Shown piece by piece: positions 47,021-58,801 of a stretch of 64,000 nt of DNA; the first letter of the stretch is position 1; the number at the start of each line of letters is the position of its first letter. The position numbers and the translations under genes were made by a program. This stretch comes from Eretmocerus hayati. Taxonomy: Eukaryota > Arthropoda > Insecta > Hymenoptera > Aphelinidae. The stretch spans positions 29,338,405-29,402,404 of the forward strand of contig CM056743.1 of NCBI GenBank assembly GCA_029851415.1, in the 5' to 3' direction. The notes beneath the pieces were generated by a model, which made no database searches, was not told the origin of the DNA, and saw only the letters and a list, made by a program, of their open reading frames with translations.

Positions 47021-48968
47021 GAGGTAAGTGTGCCTAATTTGCCCCAGAGTTCCCGAAGACACACGCACCCGTCGACCTTGCCTCGCATTTTTCTTATATG
47101 AGGGTTTCCATGGAACTTTTAACTATTGACCCTCCGAAATAGAAAAAAAAAATTTCCACCGCACACGTTTGAAATGGTTTTTATGTGATACTAAGACCTC
47201 GAAAACATGTAAAAACAGTGGTGCCATTCTCTTCCAAGCCAAGGTATCTGGTTCAGAACGACAAGTATAGAATTCCACTCTTGAAACATTTGTGAATCAA
47301 CTACAATCGAGTAGATTCGATTCAAAACATTGTCTAGATGATTGATAGGAATTATATTCCGCCTGACTCGACTTTAACATGAATTTTATCATTGACTTTT
47401 CCGAAATTCGATGTAAATTTCCAACATCGGGTCACGACCTATGAGTCTCATTTCAATTTCTAGAATACACTGTGGTGTTATTTTGTTCATATTTCAGCCG
47501 TATACTATGTAGAAATAAAGAAAATCGCGATACCATCACATTTAGAAGCTTATTTAGCTTACCATCGAGATTCAAATATTTCTCCTCAGCTTCTCACAGA
47601 AATACCGGTCGACAATTGCAACTCAAAACAGTGCGGTTATATCCTTTTTGTGATGAAGAAAAAAGAGCCCAACATTCCAATCCTATGCTTTACGTCTCCT
47701 GAGTATGCCGTTCAAAAAATGACCATTTTCAAAGCCAGTGGCGCGATAACTTTATGAGCTTTGAAGCTTTATAAAATTTGTCCGGATCAACGCACACTCA
47801 CAAACCGAACGGATTTGATTCGTCTTCTTTTTAACTTCGAGAACTCATTGCTGAATTCCCCGTTTCGCACAAGGTATTTCATCATTTTCGTAAACAATAG
47901 CCAGAGAAAGTTTTCCCACAAAACTCGGTTACATCGATAAATGAGAGCTAATATTATAGCCAAATTAGCGCACACCTCTGAATCAAACATTTTCTCAAAA
48001 TATGAGATTAGTATAGATGGATATATCGTTCCACCGAAGTAGTTGAGGCATAGGTTCAAAAATCGCGATGGTTCGTTTGTAAATTACCCAAAAATCATCT
48101 TTTGCAGTCTTCTGTTGGCAAATCAGGATGCGTTTCAACAAAAAAGAATGTAGGCCATACTGAATGATGCCAAATACTATATATAATGCCACTCCTGCGC
48201 ATTCCCCATAGTTCAGAGTACTCCAGGAACATTGCAGTAACACAAAAGTCAAAAGTTCCGTGGAAACCCTCATATGCGTCTGTTATTACGTTAGAATATG
48301 CATGAAAAAATAAACTTTTCGGACAGATTCCAAAGTCATTTCTTAAAACCAATACAGAGGTTCTCGGTACTTTAACTTCCTTTTTGGCAGCCACTTACGC
48401 CAAACAAAATTGATGTGATCAATTTCAACGTATCTTAGCTCATTTTTTGTCTTTGTCCCAACTTTAGAATGCTTTTTGCAGAATTGCAAGGTTTGATTTC
48501 TAGCCAATTCTACGTTCATATTACTCAAAAAAAGTTTAGTGTGCCTCATATGCCCCCATAGTCTTTTTTCGAACTCGTCCTTCACTCCGTCAAAACCCCT
48601 AAATTTGACTCTAAAAATTTTAAAGGAGGTAAAAAAAGCTGCAAAATGTGTACATCTTATTTGGAAGGCCTGGGAGCCGAAGTATACCGATTTTACGAAA
48701 TACCCGTAAAGTCTCATGAGAATAAGGCCTCTTTTTAACGTGGGGGCAAATAAGACGCACACACTTTTTATCACAAAAAAATATCTTTTTTTGGGAAAAT
48801 CGTGATAACTTGGATCTGGTTGGTCAAATTTGAACTTATATACTGTAGCTCATTTGAAAGACCTTAAAACAAGCTTTAGAATGAGCTATAAGATGAAAAA
48901 TATTAAGATGAGCTAACTATGAGCAGAACAAAAATAGTGGAGGCACGTTAGGTACACTCACCTTAATT
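47021..48968. mobile_element. Putative element with GTGAGTGTACCTAA..TGCC ends
   Basis: The left end (47021-47047, GAGGTAAGTGTGCCTAATTT then GCCCC) and right end (48939-48968, inverted, reading TTAAGGTGAGTGTACCTAAC then GTGCC) are related. Two more copies of the motif lie inside, at 48539-48560 (plus) and about 48740-48766 (minus). The ends resemble those at 14820, 15226 and 16966. Several minus-strand frames (the longest 48343-48774) overlap, but I recognise no transposase in them. Confidence 0.45.
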
Positions 48969-50058
48969 GATCGAGGATATGATAATAAGAAGTACATAAA
49001 TGTATATATGTTTCATTTAATATAAGTTTATGGACCTCATTCATGTGCTCAGGCCTGCATGAGCTGCATATTATAGATGACATTCAATCGCATAATTTTC
49101 TGATGAGAGTCAATTATATGGTATGATCAAAGAATCATACTGGCGGAAGCAAAACCGCATAAAGAGTTGGGATGAAAAATTCAGATACTCTCGTTTTATT
49201 CTGTAATAAAGGAATAACAATGTAGTCCACTACTCAGCTCGGTATGGACGCATTTCAAGTCTGTGCAAGAATAAAAAGAGATGCAAAAACATGAAGATTT
49301 CAAACGTGTTAAAAGTGATCCGCGAGTTGTATTATTGTAACGCCTCAGAAACTCGTCGTTGGTCCAGTTCAATTGCGAAAACTCGAAACTACTCGATGAA
49401 ATCTGTTAGGGTCCGATTGCAGTAATAACTAATTTTTTACATCATATTGATTTGACAATTGATTTCGAAGCCTAACTACAATACCTTATGAACTATCAAG
49501 ATACATTCAATTTATATGGTGTTAATGAAAAATCAATGGAAAATTTCACTGTACAAATGCATTCAAAATATGATATATCGTCCATCAAGAGATAGCTTAT
49601 TGTAATTACGAATGGGATACTATTAGAGATATTTTACACCTTCGATCTCCGAAAATTTTACCAGCAAGAATCTATAGAACAAGAACTTATTACGTAAAAA
49701 ATATTAGGGCAAGAGGTAGTGGACACTTTGGTAACTAATTTTGATTTTCTGCGTGTGAAACACTTAAACGATCAAAAAATAATGATCGATAATGGCTGAT
49801 ACTATAATACTATATCTCACGATAACCTCGATGCATTCGATGAATCTCTTTGAAACTTGTTGCACACTGTAAGAAGTCCAATTTATCTTCAAAAGGGTTT
49901 GGTAAAATATAAACCTTCAAAAATAATGCATCTCAAAGTGCAAAAGTGCTTATTCGTTCAGACAGGATTATGATCTCGAGAAGTAAAATGATAGAAAATT
50001 AATGACCGACGATAATAGTATAAAAAAAATGATTATAGTATAGTACAAAAGATTAATT
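48969..50058. other. Non-coding interval
   Basis: No supportable gene. The right part is presumably the 3' UTR of the gene ending at 50059. Confidence 0.35.
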
Positions 50059-51429
50059 TTAATCTGATAATCCAAAAACAAGCTTTGGCATACACGCACT
50101 TCTCGAATCAAAGCCCAAACTATGCTCAGTATCACTAATATTATATCCATGTAAACAGCTTACATAGACGCACAATTCTTTATCTACTTCAGCGACACTG
50201 ATTTGGCTATTTTTTTGTTGAAGATTACACGTAAAAGCTTCATTCACTACATTAACCTTTTTCTTTAACTGATATTCATCTCTCGTAGCTTTCATAATTT
50301 GAAAATTTTCACAGGTATAAAGAGGTTCATTTGTTGATCTGTTACACTGACTCAGTATCAATAAAATACCATCTTCTTTTAAATTGTATACTCCAAAAAG
50401 TATCTCATTTTCTGATAATTTAAAGGTTTCATCAAAGAGCATATTTTTATCTGTATCATACTGGACACATCGGATATTATTTTTTAATAGTGTGGTCGAA
50501 CATAGACCATATTTGTTGTAAGAATTTGACCAAAATCTTCGATTAATCAAACGGCTAGCTTGAATCATACGTTTAAAAATACGAAAAGGTGCAAGTGGTC
50601 GACCAATTTTTTGATCTGATCTATCAACCTCAGGAATTGGAAATTCATCCAAAAATGATTTTTCACCCAAACGATTTACGTGAGTAAGTTTATATGACTT
50701 TTCATCATCGAGTCCCAAGGCAAAAATGCTATCACTGAATTCACCTTTATTGACAACACGAGTTATTTGAACTTGATTCAAATTTGATTCGAAATTTTTT
50801 GGAAGACCTATTCGCCTACCATTTTCATCATACTTCAATCTACAATTTTTCGATTTACACAAACCAATATCTGTACTCAAAAATTCAAAATAGCTACCAC
50901 TAAAAATCATATTACTCTGCAAGCTACTTTTTTTTGTATCTTCGATAAATCTCAATTTGATCATTGAGCAATCTGCCATATTGATTATTATGACTTTTGT
51001 GTGCAACCATCTATCAAAATTTAATGAAACTTTTACAACAGCTTTTTTTTCATTCAAATGACCCAATTCAAAATTCTTGATAAATGGATTTTGAGTTGTG
51101 AGTTTCGCAGTTTCTTCAATTTCTTGTATCTCCAAAATTTTCACACGACACTTTTTCATATAATCTTCAGGTAAGATACGTCTTGTATTCAAACTGAATA
51201 TGATACATTCCATATTTAGTGCATGGGATGAGGGACGAATGTAAGAATCTGGCTTGCAATGAGAAAAAAAAGTGACTCCATGGTTAACAGATCGTTGATC
51301 AACAGATACGAAAGATTCTATTGAGTCTGTAATTGCTAAATTGAAATCTAAGAGTTTTGTTGCTCTCGTTTCTTTTGAGTAGATAATTAATAAAGTGATG
51401 AATGTAACGAGAAACCATTGAAAAGACAT
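50059..51429 (-). CDS. Unrecognised secreted protein (family member 2)
   Basis: This is a 456-residue uninterrupted frame from an ATG at 51427-51429. Residues 1-22 form a clear signal peptide (core WFLVTFITLLIIY); no other membrane segment follows. It aligns colinearly with the protein at 53072-54355 for the first 213 residues, without needing gaps. It shares TKVIIINMADC (144-154) and the motif C-K-S-K-N-C-R…Y-D-x-N-G-x-R…L-P-K-x-F at 191-213. The C-terminal half shares LFGVYNLKEDGILLI and the ending F-D-S-R-S-A-C-M-P-K. It differs by an extra stretch of roughly 30-40 residues, rich in Arg, before NKYGLC. I do not know the family or function; tandem copies of a secreted Cys-containing protein suggest lineage-specific expansion. 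A 5' UTR intron is likely, since a non-coding stretch lies between the candidate promoter near 51850 and the ATG. Confidence 0.85.
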   Translation of the reverse strand: MSFQWFLVTFITLLIIYSKETRATKLLDFNLAITDSIESFVSVDQRSVNHGVTFFSHCKPDSYIRPSSHALNMECIIFSLNTRRILPEDYMKKCRVKILEIQEIEETAKLTTQNPFIKNFELGHLNEKKAVVKVSLNFDRWLHTKVIIINMADCSMIKLRFIEDTKKSSLQSNMIFSGSYFEFLSTDIGLCKSKNCRLKYDENGRRIGLPKNFESNLNQVQITRVVNKGEFSDSIFALGLDDEKSYKLTHVNRLGEKSFLDEFPIPEVDRSDQKIGRPLAPFRIFKRMIQASRLINRRFWSNSYNKYGLCSTTLLKNNIRCVQYDTDKNMLFDETFKLSENEILFGVYNLKEDGILLILSQCNRSTNEPLYTCENFQIMKATRDEYQLKKKVNVVNEAFTCNLQQKNSQISVAEVDKELCVYVSCLHGYNISDTEHSLGFDSRSACMPKLVFGLSD

Positions 51430-51725
51430 TTTGAGTATGACAAAAGCTGCTTCTCAGCTCCGAAAGCCTCTAGTAATGCAGTTCCTGTATCATAAAAAAA
51501 AAAATAAAATTACTGATATTTCACTCACACAAATTAGCAATTTGTGAAATAAGTTCTAAAATTTTTAACAGAAGAATAACTGACCTGAATAAAACTCCTT
51601 TGAAACCGATTTATTGCTTTACTCGTATTGTTCTGGAGGAAGAAGAACTTGAACGAAAATCACATTGCATGGATGATAAAATTAACTCTATTCAACGAAA
51701 CGGATAAGAAATAAAATTGTAAATT

Positions 51726-51852
51726 TTATCGCGATAAGCTTTTTTGAAAGAACATTCATTCAATAGTTAACATCACAATCGACTATCTAAGCTCTTATCT
51801 ATACTTCTAAGTCAACCTTTTTTATCCTGCTGATGGCTGATTTGAATTTATA
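51726..51852 (-). promoter_or_regulatory. Candidate promoter region of family member 2
   Basis: On the minus strand, TATAAAT lies at 51846-51852. An AGATAAG GATA-type site is at 51794-51800 and a palindrome TTATCGCGATAA at 51726-51737, both downstream of the TATA. The assignment rests on motif text only. Confidence 0.25.
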
Positions 51853-52312
51853 AGTGTGAAACGAATAGTGACGATGCGGATCTTTGAAGAAATTTAGGCA
51901 CAGATTCTATTAAGTACGAGATGCAACATCAAATAATATTGCTGTTGAAATCTTGTAATAAAAAGTTGGCACAGTGATTGCAATACCCAGACCATCAAGA
52001 GAGAAATGAATTTTGTGATAGGATAATCCTTTTCTGGTTTATTTTTGGCACAATCCTGGAAGAATACAGGTTTCACTTCATGATTTGCTACAGATCTGAG
52101 ATTGTTTTCGAATAATTGTACGAAAGAATGAATAAGGATCTGGGAAAATCGAAATATCTATTTTGATAGGACATTTTTGAAAAGAACGCCATTTTGGGGG
52201 AAAAAATCAATTTTGCACTGATCGACTTTGACTTTGATCTATAACTTTTTGTTGAATGAAATCTGCACATTTAGGTCTTTGGCCAACAAGGCTCCAAAGA
52301 ATGTACAACTGA

Positions 52313-52641
52313 CAAGGAGAGGTCATAGTCTGTGGGTCGTGAATTCGGCTGAAACTCTGGGAATCGTCTCCTTTTGGCACCAAAAGATGATATCCAAAAC
52401 CGCTAACTTGAATGCTAAAACGTTTCAAAGCTATGGTCAATCACATTAGCATTGTTAGTATACCTATATATGTCAACTTTCAACATGGGCCTATATGGGC
52501 AACGCTAATGTCATAGGCTGTAGCTCCAAAACGTTTCAGCATTCAAGTAAGCGGTTTCGGATATCATCTTTTGGTGCCAAAATGAGACGATTCCCAGAGT
52601 TTCAACCGAATCCACGACCCACAGACCATGACCTCTCCTTG
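52313..52641. mobile_element. 329-bp Harbinger-type MITE, second copy
   Basis: Same length and layout as 16343-16671: ends CAAGGAGAGGTCAT and its inverse, inner block CTGAAACTCTGGGAATCGTC mirrored on the other side, and a shared centre with TATACCTATAT. It is flanked by a 3-bp TGA duplication (52310-52312 and 52642-52644). Confidence 0.85.
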
Positions 52642-52761
52642 TGAGTCAAAAGGTGTTGTTTTATCTTCAAAATGAGTCAATTTTTTTTTATTCTGTTTAA
52701 ATATTTTAAAATATAATGGAAGTTATGAATGAGCCTTATATAAACGGGTAGTGATACTTAC

Positions 52762-52987
52762 GATCCATCTCAATTTCTACACATAAGTGTATATCTTTAT
52801 CAGGTATGAAAATCGAAAAGTAATGAGGATGAAAACTCTGGCCTCCAATTCCTCGGCAACTCGTCAAATATTGATCGTCCTCCGAAAAATTTTCTCGATC
52901 TGAGATACATGTGATACCACCATCCGTGTACCATAGCATGATAAATAAATTATTTTTACATATTGATGAATATGGATAATAAACCAT
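52762..52987 (-). pseudogene. Possible relic exon of the secreted-protein family
   Basis: An ATG-started frame of 75 codons ends at a consensus donor gtaagt (52756-52761). The text TSCRGIGGQS…DKDIHLCVEIE resembles the C-terminal region of its neighbours (FSCDLQSVGATQS…SSEVCIYLH at 53072-54355; FTCNLQ…DKELCVYVS at 50059-51429). No following exon or proper terminus was found. It lies between the two tandem paralogues, so a decayed third copy is plausible; it could also be a real exon of a shorter gene. Confidence 0.35.
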
Positions 52988-53071
52988 AAATATGGAAAAT
53001 TGTAAATAATATTTTTTGCGTACAAAAATTTCACAAAAAATTGTACAATTAGGTTATCCTATCTAAATTTG

Positions 53072-54355
53072 CTATTGCTTTCCAACCAATCGTCTAGGAA
53101 AGCACACACTATTGAAATCGTATCCAAACACATTCTCATCACTATTATCGATCTTGTGTTTGTACAGATTGTGCAAATAGATACAAACTTCTGAGCTCGA
53201 ATCAAAAACGTGTGACTGTGTAGCTCCCACAGATTGCAAATCGCAACTGAATTTGTTACTGGCTAAAGAAAAAGTTTGCCACTTTCCGCTCTCACGAACA
53301 CTTGTGATTACAAAATTTTTACATTCCAAAAGACCTTCAATTCCATTTTTACAAGAACTGGAGACTAGTATGAGACCATCGTATTTTAAATTGTGGACAC
53401 CTAAGAGAGTGTAATTTCTTCCTAAATTTATCTTAGAATTTAGTTTTGTATTGGCATTTGCATCAAATTGTGAACATTGCACATCATCAGAATGATCAAT
53501 CATATAACACATTCCATATTTTCCGTATGCGTCTGAGGATGGAATTTGGTCATACTTGTTGTTTGAGAATTTAGAAATTTTTGTTTCCACACCTGATGAG
53601 TTTATGTATGAAAGTATGAGATTTTCTTTGCTCTTGTCAAAACCTAGGAGATAGAAATTTTGAGTACCATTCTGATCGGTTACCGCTGTAGTATAAGCTA
53701 CATACAATTCAGTCTGAAAGGATTTTGGTAGATCGACTCGTGTCCCATTTGTATCGTAACTTATTCTACACTTTTTAGAACCGCACAAATTTTTATCAGC
53801 GACAAAAACCTCAAAACCATCCTTATGTAGTATCAAATTACTTTGCAAATATTTCATTTTCAAATCTTCAGAATACTTTAATCTATTCGTCGTACAATCT
53901 AACATATTGACAATCATTACTTTAGTAAACAGCTTACTTTGAAATTTTTCGGACCATTTTGTGATGACTTTGTCATTACCCAAATATTCCATTTGGAATT
54001 TTTTTACCAAAGGAAATCCAATCAACCGTCCTCGTTCCGATCTATCGAGAACGTCATCAGCCAAACTTACTCGGCATTCTTTTGTAGGTAAACTGGAATC
54101 GCGAATTGGTGGCATGGCTATTTTGCAAACGATATCGGGTAAAAATACACCTGTGTAGACACCCATAGTTTTACATTGCGCAGTAAGCAATTTTACACCG
54201 TCGATCAGTTTTGGATACACTGATAAAATTGTCGTTTTATCGTGTTCCACTTTTACTTTGAGCGATATTCCGGGTGTTGAGTTGGTTGGTGATATTAGGA
54301 TCATCATTGATACGAGCACGAGCGATGCCAAAATTACTGTTTGTGATGACTGCAT
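53072..54355 (-). CDS. Unrecognised secreted protein (family member 3)
   Basis: This is a 427-residue uninterrupted frame from the ATG at 54353-54355. Residues 1-26 are a strong signal peptide (VILASLVLVSMMILI, probable cleavage after PTNS). The body has paired cysteines and N-glycosylation sites and no further membrane segment. It shares with family member 2 the motif C-G-S-K-K-C-R-I-S-Y-D-x-N-G-x-R at residues 191-206, TKVMIVNMLDC at 144-154, LLGVHNLKYDGLILV, and the terminal S-V-C-F-P-R block. A 5' UTR intron acceptor (TTCTACAG) lies just before the short leader, about 25 bases upstream of the ATG. A TATATAA on the minus strand near 54481-54488 may be its promoter. Function and family name are unknown to me. 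Confidence 0.85.
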   Translation of the reverse strand: MQSSQTVILASLVLVSMMILISPTNSTPGISLKVKVEHDKTTILSVYPKLIDGVKLLTAQCKTMGVYTGVFLPDIVCKIAMPPIRDSSLPTKECRVSLADDVLDRSERGRLIGFPLVKKFQMEYLGNDKVITKWSEKFQSKLFTKVMIVNMLDCTTNRLKYSEDLKMKYLQSNLILHKDGFEVFVADKNLCGSKKCRISYDTNGTRVDLPKSFQTELYVAYTTAVTDQNGTQNFYLLGFDKSKENLILSYINSSGVETKISKFSNNKYDQIPSSDAYGKYGMCYMIDHSDDVQCSQFDANANTKLNSKINLGRNYTLLGVHNLKYDGLILVSSSCKNGIEGLLECKNFVITSVRESGKWQTFSLASNKFSCDLQSVGATQSHVFDSSSEVCIYLHNLYKHKIDNSDENVFGYDFNSVCFPRRLVGKQ

Positions 54356-55091
54356 TTTTTGAATGATAATACTTTGCCTGTAGAATTAAAATTCGAAATA
54401 AGAGTGAGAAGATTTTGAGAGATCAAGTATTACACAATTTTCTAATATTTTTTGATCCAATTGGACGACTCTTGATCATTTTATATAATTGTGTATTATA
54501 GATCACACCTTGAAACATTAATTCAAGCAACTATGAACGATTCGGATGTTCTTGATGAAGAAAGTTCTGATTCGCTTTTGAGAATGTCAGAGGTCGTACG
54601 ATCTATGACAATCGAAGACGAGTTCATGCATTGTCCAGATTAAAATTTTATAAAATTCCACATGATTTCATCTGATTTTGAACTTTTGATAACCGCACCG
54701 ATAAAAAGTTTGTATATACCTAAAAATAAAAAGTCCGAACTAAGAGAATTCAGTTTCTGAGACCTTGTTGGTCCGAAATTAAATCAATTTCGCTCATTTT
54801 GTAACTTTTTTCAAGTACTTCAAAGACATTTTGTGGATTTTTTCCTGCAATACAACAGATTTCTGCGGGGTCGGGTCAAATGCTTGAGGGAGTTCATGAA
54901 AATTGGGTCAACACTCAGAACTTTGCAAATCAGACATGAGTGATGGATCAAAACAAATCTGAAAACGTCTAAATGTTGAAATCAAGTGCATAAAAATTCG
55001 TTTTCTAAAACGATTCTAGGTCGTTTAAGATCAGAGATATGACTGTATTTCTATTTCTCCAGAAAGGTTTTTCTCGAGTATAGACCAATCA

Positions 55092-55100
55092 TTGAGAAGC
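55092..55100 (+). repeat. 9-bp target-site duplication, left
   Basis: TTGAGAAGC, repeated exactly at 59086-59094. Confidence 0.9.
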
Positions 55101-55384
55101 ATGACTGTGAAGTTAGCCGCAATTTTTTTGCCGCAATTTTAGGGTATTCTACAATGGTGGCCACCAATGCGTTCGGCAATTTGGGATGCGTCTGGACATC
55201 TTTCGGGGTTCTAAATGATTGGAAATGGATCCTTGATGATATTTTGAGTGCTCAGTGACACCTGGATCACCCGTGGTCACTTATTTTGATCAATTTACCC
55301 ATAAGCGCGAGAGGCTGGAAGAGTGAAGAAATTAGACATTGACGTCGATTTAGGGGGTAGATTCGAGCTTGTACCCCCCTATCG

Positions 55385-56948
55385 ATGCTCAGGGTGTCTC
55401 CTGTCAACGTTGAGCCATATATTTGGAGTATTTTTGGTCCCCTAGATCACCCTCGATCATTGATCTAAGCCAATATTCGCGTCGATCCGAGAGTCGCTCA
55501 AATAGAAAAACCAAGCTTTTCGACGATCTTGGGGGGAAATTCGGAGTTGTACCCTATCAGCAATGAGTGAGATATCTTCTCATATTGTGCAACTATATGT
55601 TAGCAGTATTTTGGACCACCTAGATCACCCTGGATCGTTGATTATCAACGATTTTCACGTCGATCCGAGTCTCACTGAAATGGAAAAACGAAGCTTTTCG
55701 ACGATCTTGGGGGGAAATTCGGAATTGTACCCTATCAGCAATGAGTGGGATATCTTCTCATATTGTGCAACTATAGGTTAGGAGTATTTTGGACCACCTA
55801 GATCACCCTGGATCGTTGATTTTCAACGATTTTCTCGTCGATCCGAGACTCACTGAAATGAAAAAACGAAGCTTTTCGACGATCTTGGGGGAAAATTCGG
55901 AATTGTACCCTATCAGCAATGAGTGGGATATCTTCTCATATTGTGCAACTATAGGTTAGGAGTATTTTGGACCACCTAGATCACCCTGGATCGTTGATTT
56001 TCAACGATTTTCTCGTCGATCCGAGACTCACTGAAATGGAAAAATGAAGCTTTTCGACGATCTTGGGGGAAAATTCGGAATTGTACCCTATCAGCAATGA
56101 GTGGGATATCTTCTCATATTGTGCAACTATAGGTTAGAAGTATTTTGGACCACCTAGATCACCCTGGATCGTTGATTATCAACGATTTTCACGTCGATCC
56201 GAGTCTCACTGAAATGGAAAAACGAAGCTTTTCGACGATCTTGGGGGAAAATTCGGAATTGTACCCTATCAGCAATGAGTGGGATATCTTCTCATATTGT
56301 GCAACTATAGGTTAGAAGTATTTTGGACCACCTAGATCACCCTGGATCGTCGATTTTCAACGATTTTCTCGTCGATCCGAGACTCACTGAAATGGAAAAA
56401 CGAAGCTTTTCGACGATCTTGGGGGGATATCCGGAGTTGTACCCTATTAGCAATGAGTGGGATATCTTTTCAAATCGTGCAACTGTATGTGAGGAGTATT
56501 TTGGACAGCCTAGATCACCCTAGAACGTCGATTTTTAACGATTTTCTCGTCAATTCGAGACTCGCTGAAATTGAAAACGAATCTTTTCGACGATCTTGGG
56601 GGAAGATTCGGAGTTGTACCCTATCAGCAATGAGTGGGATATCCTCTCATATCGTGCGACTATATGTTGAGAGTATTTTGGACCGCCTAGATCACCGGGG
56701 ATGGTCGATTTTCAACGATTCTCTCGTCGATCCGAAACTCGCTCAAATGGAGAAACGAAGCTTTCCGACGATCTTGGGGGGAAATTCGGAGTTGTACCCA
56801 ATCAAAAATAAGTGGGATATCTTTTCATATTGTGCAACTATATGTGAGGAGTATTTTGAACCACCTAGATCACCCTGGATCGTCGATTTTCAACGATTTT
56901 CTCGTCGATCCGAGACCCACTGAAATGGAAAAACGAAGCTTTTCGACG
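55385..56948 (+). repeat. 178-bp tandem array, left arm
   Basis: One degenerate and eight full monomers spaced at exactly 178 bases. Because 178 is not a multiple of three, the reading frame shifts from unit to unit, which argues against a protein repeat. Confidence 0.92.
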
Positions 56949-58801
56949 ACCCAGGGTGATCTAGGCGGTCCAAAATACTCCTAACATATAGTTGCACGAT
57001 ATGAGAGGATATCCCACTCATTGCTAATAGGGTACAACTCCATATTTTTCCCCAAGATCGTCGAAAAGCTTCGTTTTTCCATTTCAGTGAGACTCGGATC
57101 GACGTGAAAATCGTTGATAATCAACGATCCAGGGTGATCTAGGTGGTCCAAAATACTTCTAACCTATAGTTGCACAATATGAGAAGATATCCCACTCATT
57201 GCTGATAGGGTACAATTCCGAATTTTCCCCCAAGATCGTCGAAAAGCTTCGTTTTTCCATTTCAGTGAGACTCGGATCGACGTGAAAATCGTTGATAATC
57301 AACGATCCAGGGTGATCTAGGTGGTCCAAAATACTTCTAACCTATAGTTGCACAATATGAGAAGATATCCCACTCATTGCTGATAGGGTACAATTCCGAA
57401 TTTTCCCCCAAGATCGTCGAAAAGCTTCATTTTTCCATTTCAGTGAGTCTCGGATCGACGAGAAAATCGTTGAAAATCAACGATCCAGGGTGATCTAGGT
57501 GGTCCAAAATACTCCTAACCTATAGTTGCACAATATGAGAAGATATCCCACTCATTGCTGATAGGGTACAATTCCGAATTTCCCCCCAAGATCGTCGAAA
57601 AGCTTCATTTTTCCATTTCAGTGAGTCTCGGATCGACGAGAAAATCGTTGAAAATCAACGATCCAGGGTGATCTAGGTGGTCCAAAATACTCCTAACCTA
57701 TAGTTGCACAATATGAGAAGATATCCCACTCATTGCTGATAGGGTACAATTCCGAATTTCCCCCCAAGATCGTCGAAAAGCTTCGTTTTTCCATTTCAGT
57801 GAGTCTCGGATCGACGAGAAAATCGGTGAAAATCAATGATCCAGGGTGATCTAGTTGGTCCAAAATACTTCTAACCTATAGTTGCACAATATGAGAAGAT
57901 ATCCCACTCATTGTTGATAGGGTACAATTCCAAATTTCCCCCCAAGATCGTCGAAAAGCTTCGTTTTTCCATTTCAGTGAGTCTCGGATCGACGAGAAAA
58001 TCGTTGAAAATCGACGATCCAGGGTGATCTAGGTGGTCCAAAATACTTCTAATCTATGGTTGCACAATATGAGAAGATATGCCACTCATTGCTGATAGGG
58101 TACAATTCCGAATTTTCCCCCAAGATCGTCGAAAAGCTTCGTTTTTTCATTTCAGTGAGTCTCGGATCGACGAGAAAATCGTTGAAAATCAACGATCCAG
58201 GGTGATCTAGGTGGTCCAAAATACTCCTAACCTATAGTTGCACAATATGAGAAGATATCCCACTCATTGCTGATAGGGTACAATTCCGAATTTCCCCCCA
58301 AGATCGTCGAAAAGCTTCGTTTTTCCATTTCAGTGAGACTCGGATCGACGTGAAAATCGTTGATAATCAACGATCCAGGGTGATCTAGGTGGTCCAAAAT
58401 ACTCCTAACCTATAGTTGCACAATATGAGAAGATATTCCACTCATTGCTGATAGGGTACAATTCCGAATTTCCCCCCAAGATCGTCGAAAAGCTTCGTTT
58501 TTCCATTTCAGTGAGTCTCGGATCGACGAGAAAATCGTTGAAAATCAACGATCCAGGGTGATCTAGGTGGTCCAAAATACTGCTAACATATAGTTGCACA
58601 ATATGAGAAGATATCTCACTCATTGCTGATAGGGTACAACTCCGAATTTCCCCCCAAGATCGTCGAAAAGCTTGGTTTTTCTATTTGAGCGACTCTCGGA
58701 TCGACGCGAATATTGGCTTAGATCAATGATCGAGGGTGATCTAGGGGACCAAAAATACTCCAAATATATGGCTCAACGTTGACAGGAGACACCCTGAGCA
58801 T
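56949..58801 (-). repeat. 178-bp tandem array, right arm (inverted)
   Basis: Ten full monomers and one degenerate edge unit in the opposite orientation to the left array, again at exactly 178-base spacing. Confidence 0.92.

Noticed and set aside
47787..48774. Four overlapping minus-strand frames considered as a decayed receptor or transposase gene
   Set aside because: I could not match any to a family or join them by plausible splice sites; a profile search of the six-frame translation would settle it.
55563..56923. Repetitive ORFs beginning MSEISSHIVQLYV and similar
   Set aside because: Translations of the 178-bp non-coding monomer; the period is not a multiple of three.
55385..58801. CRISPR-like array
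   Set aside because: Monomers are contiguous 178-bp repeats without unique spacers, inside a eukaryotic transposon.
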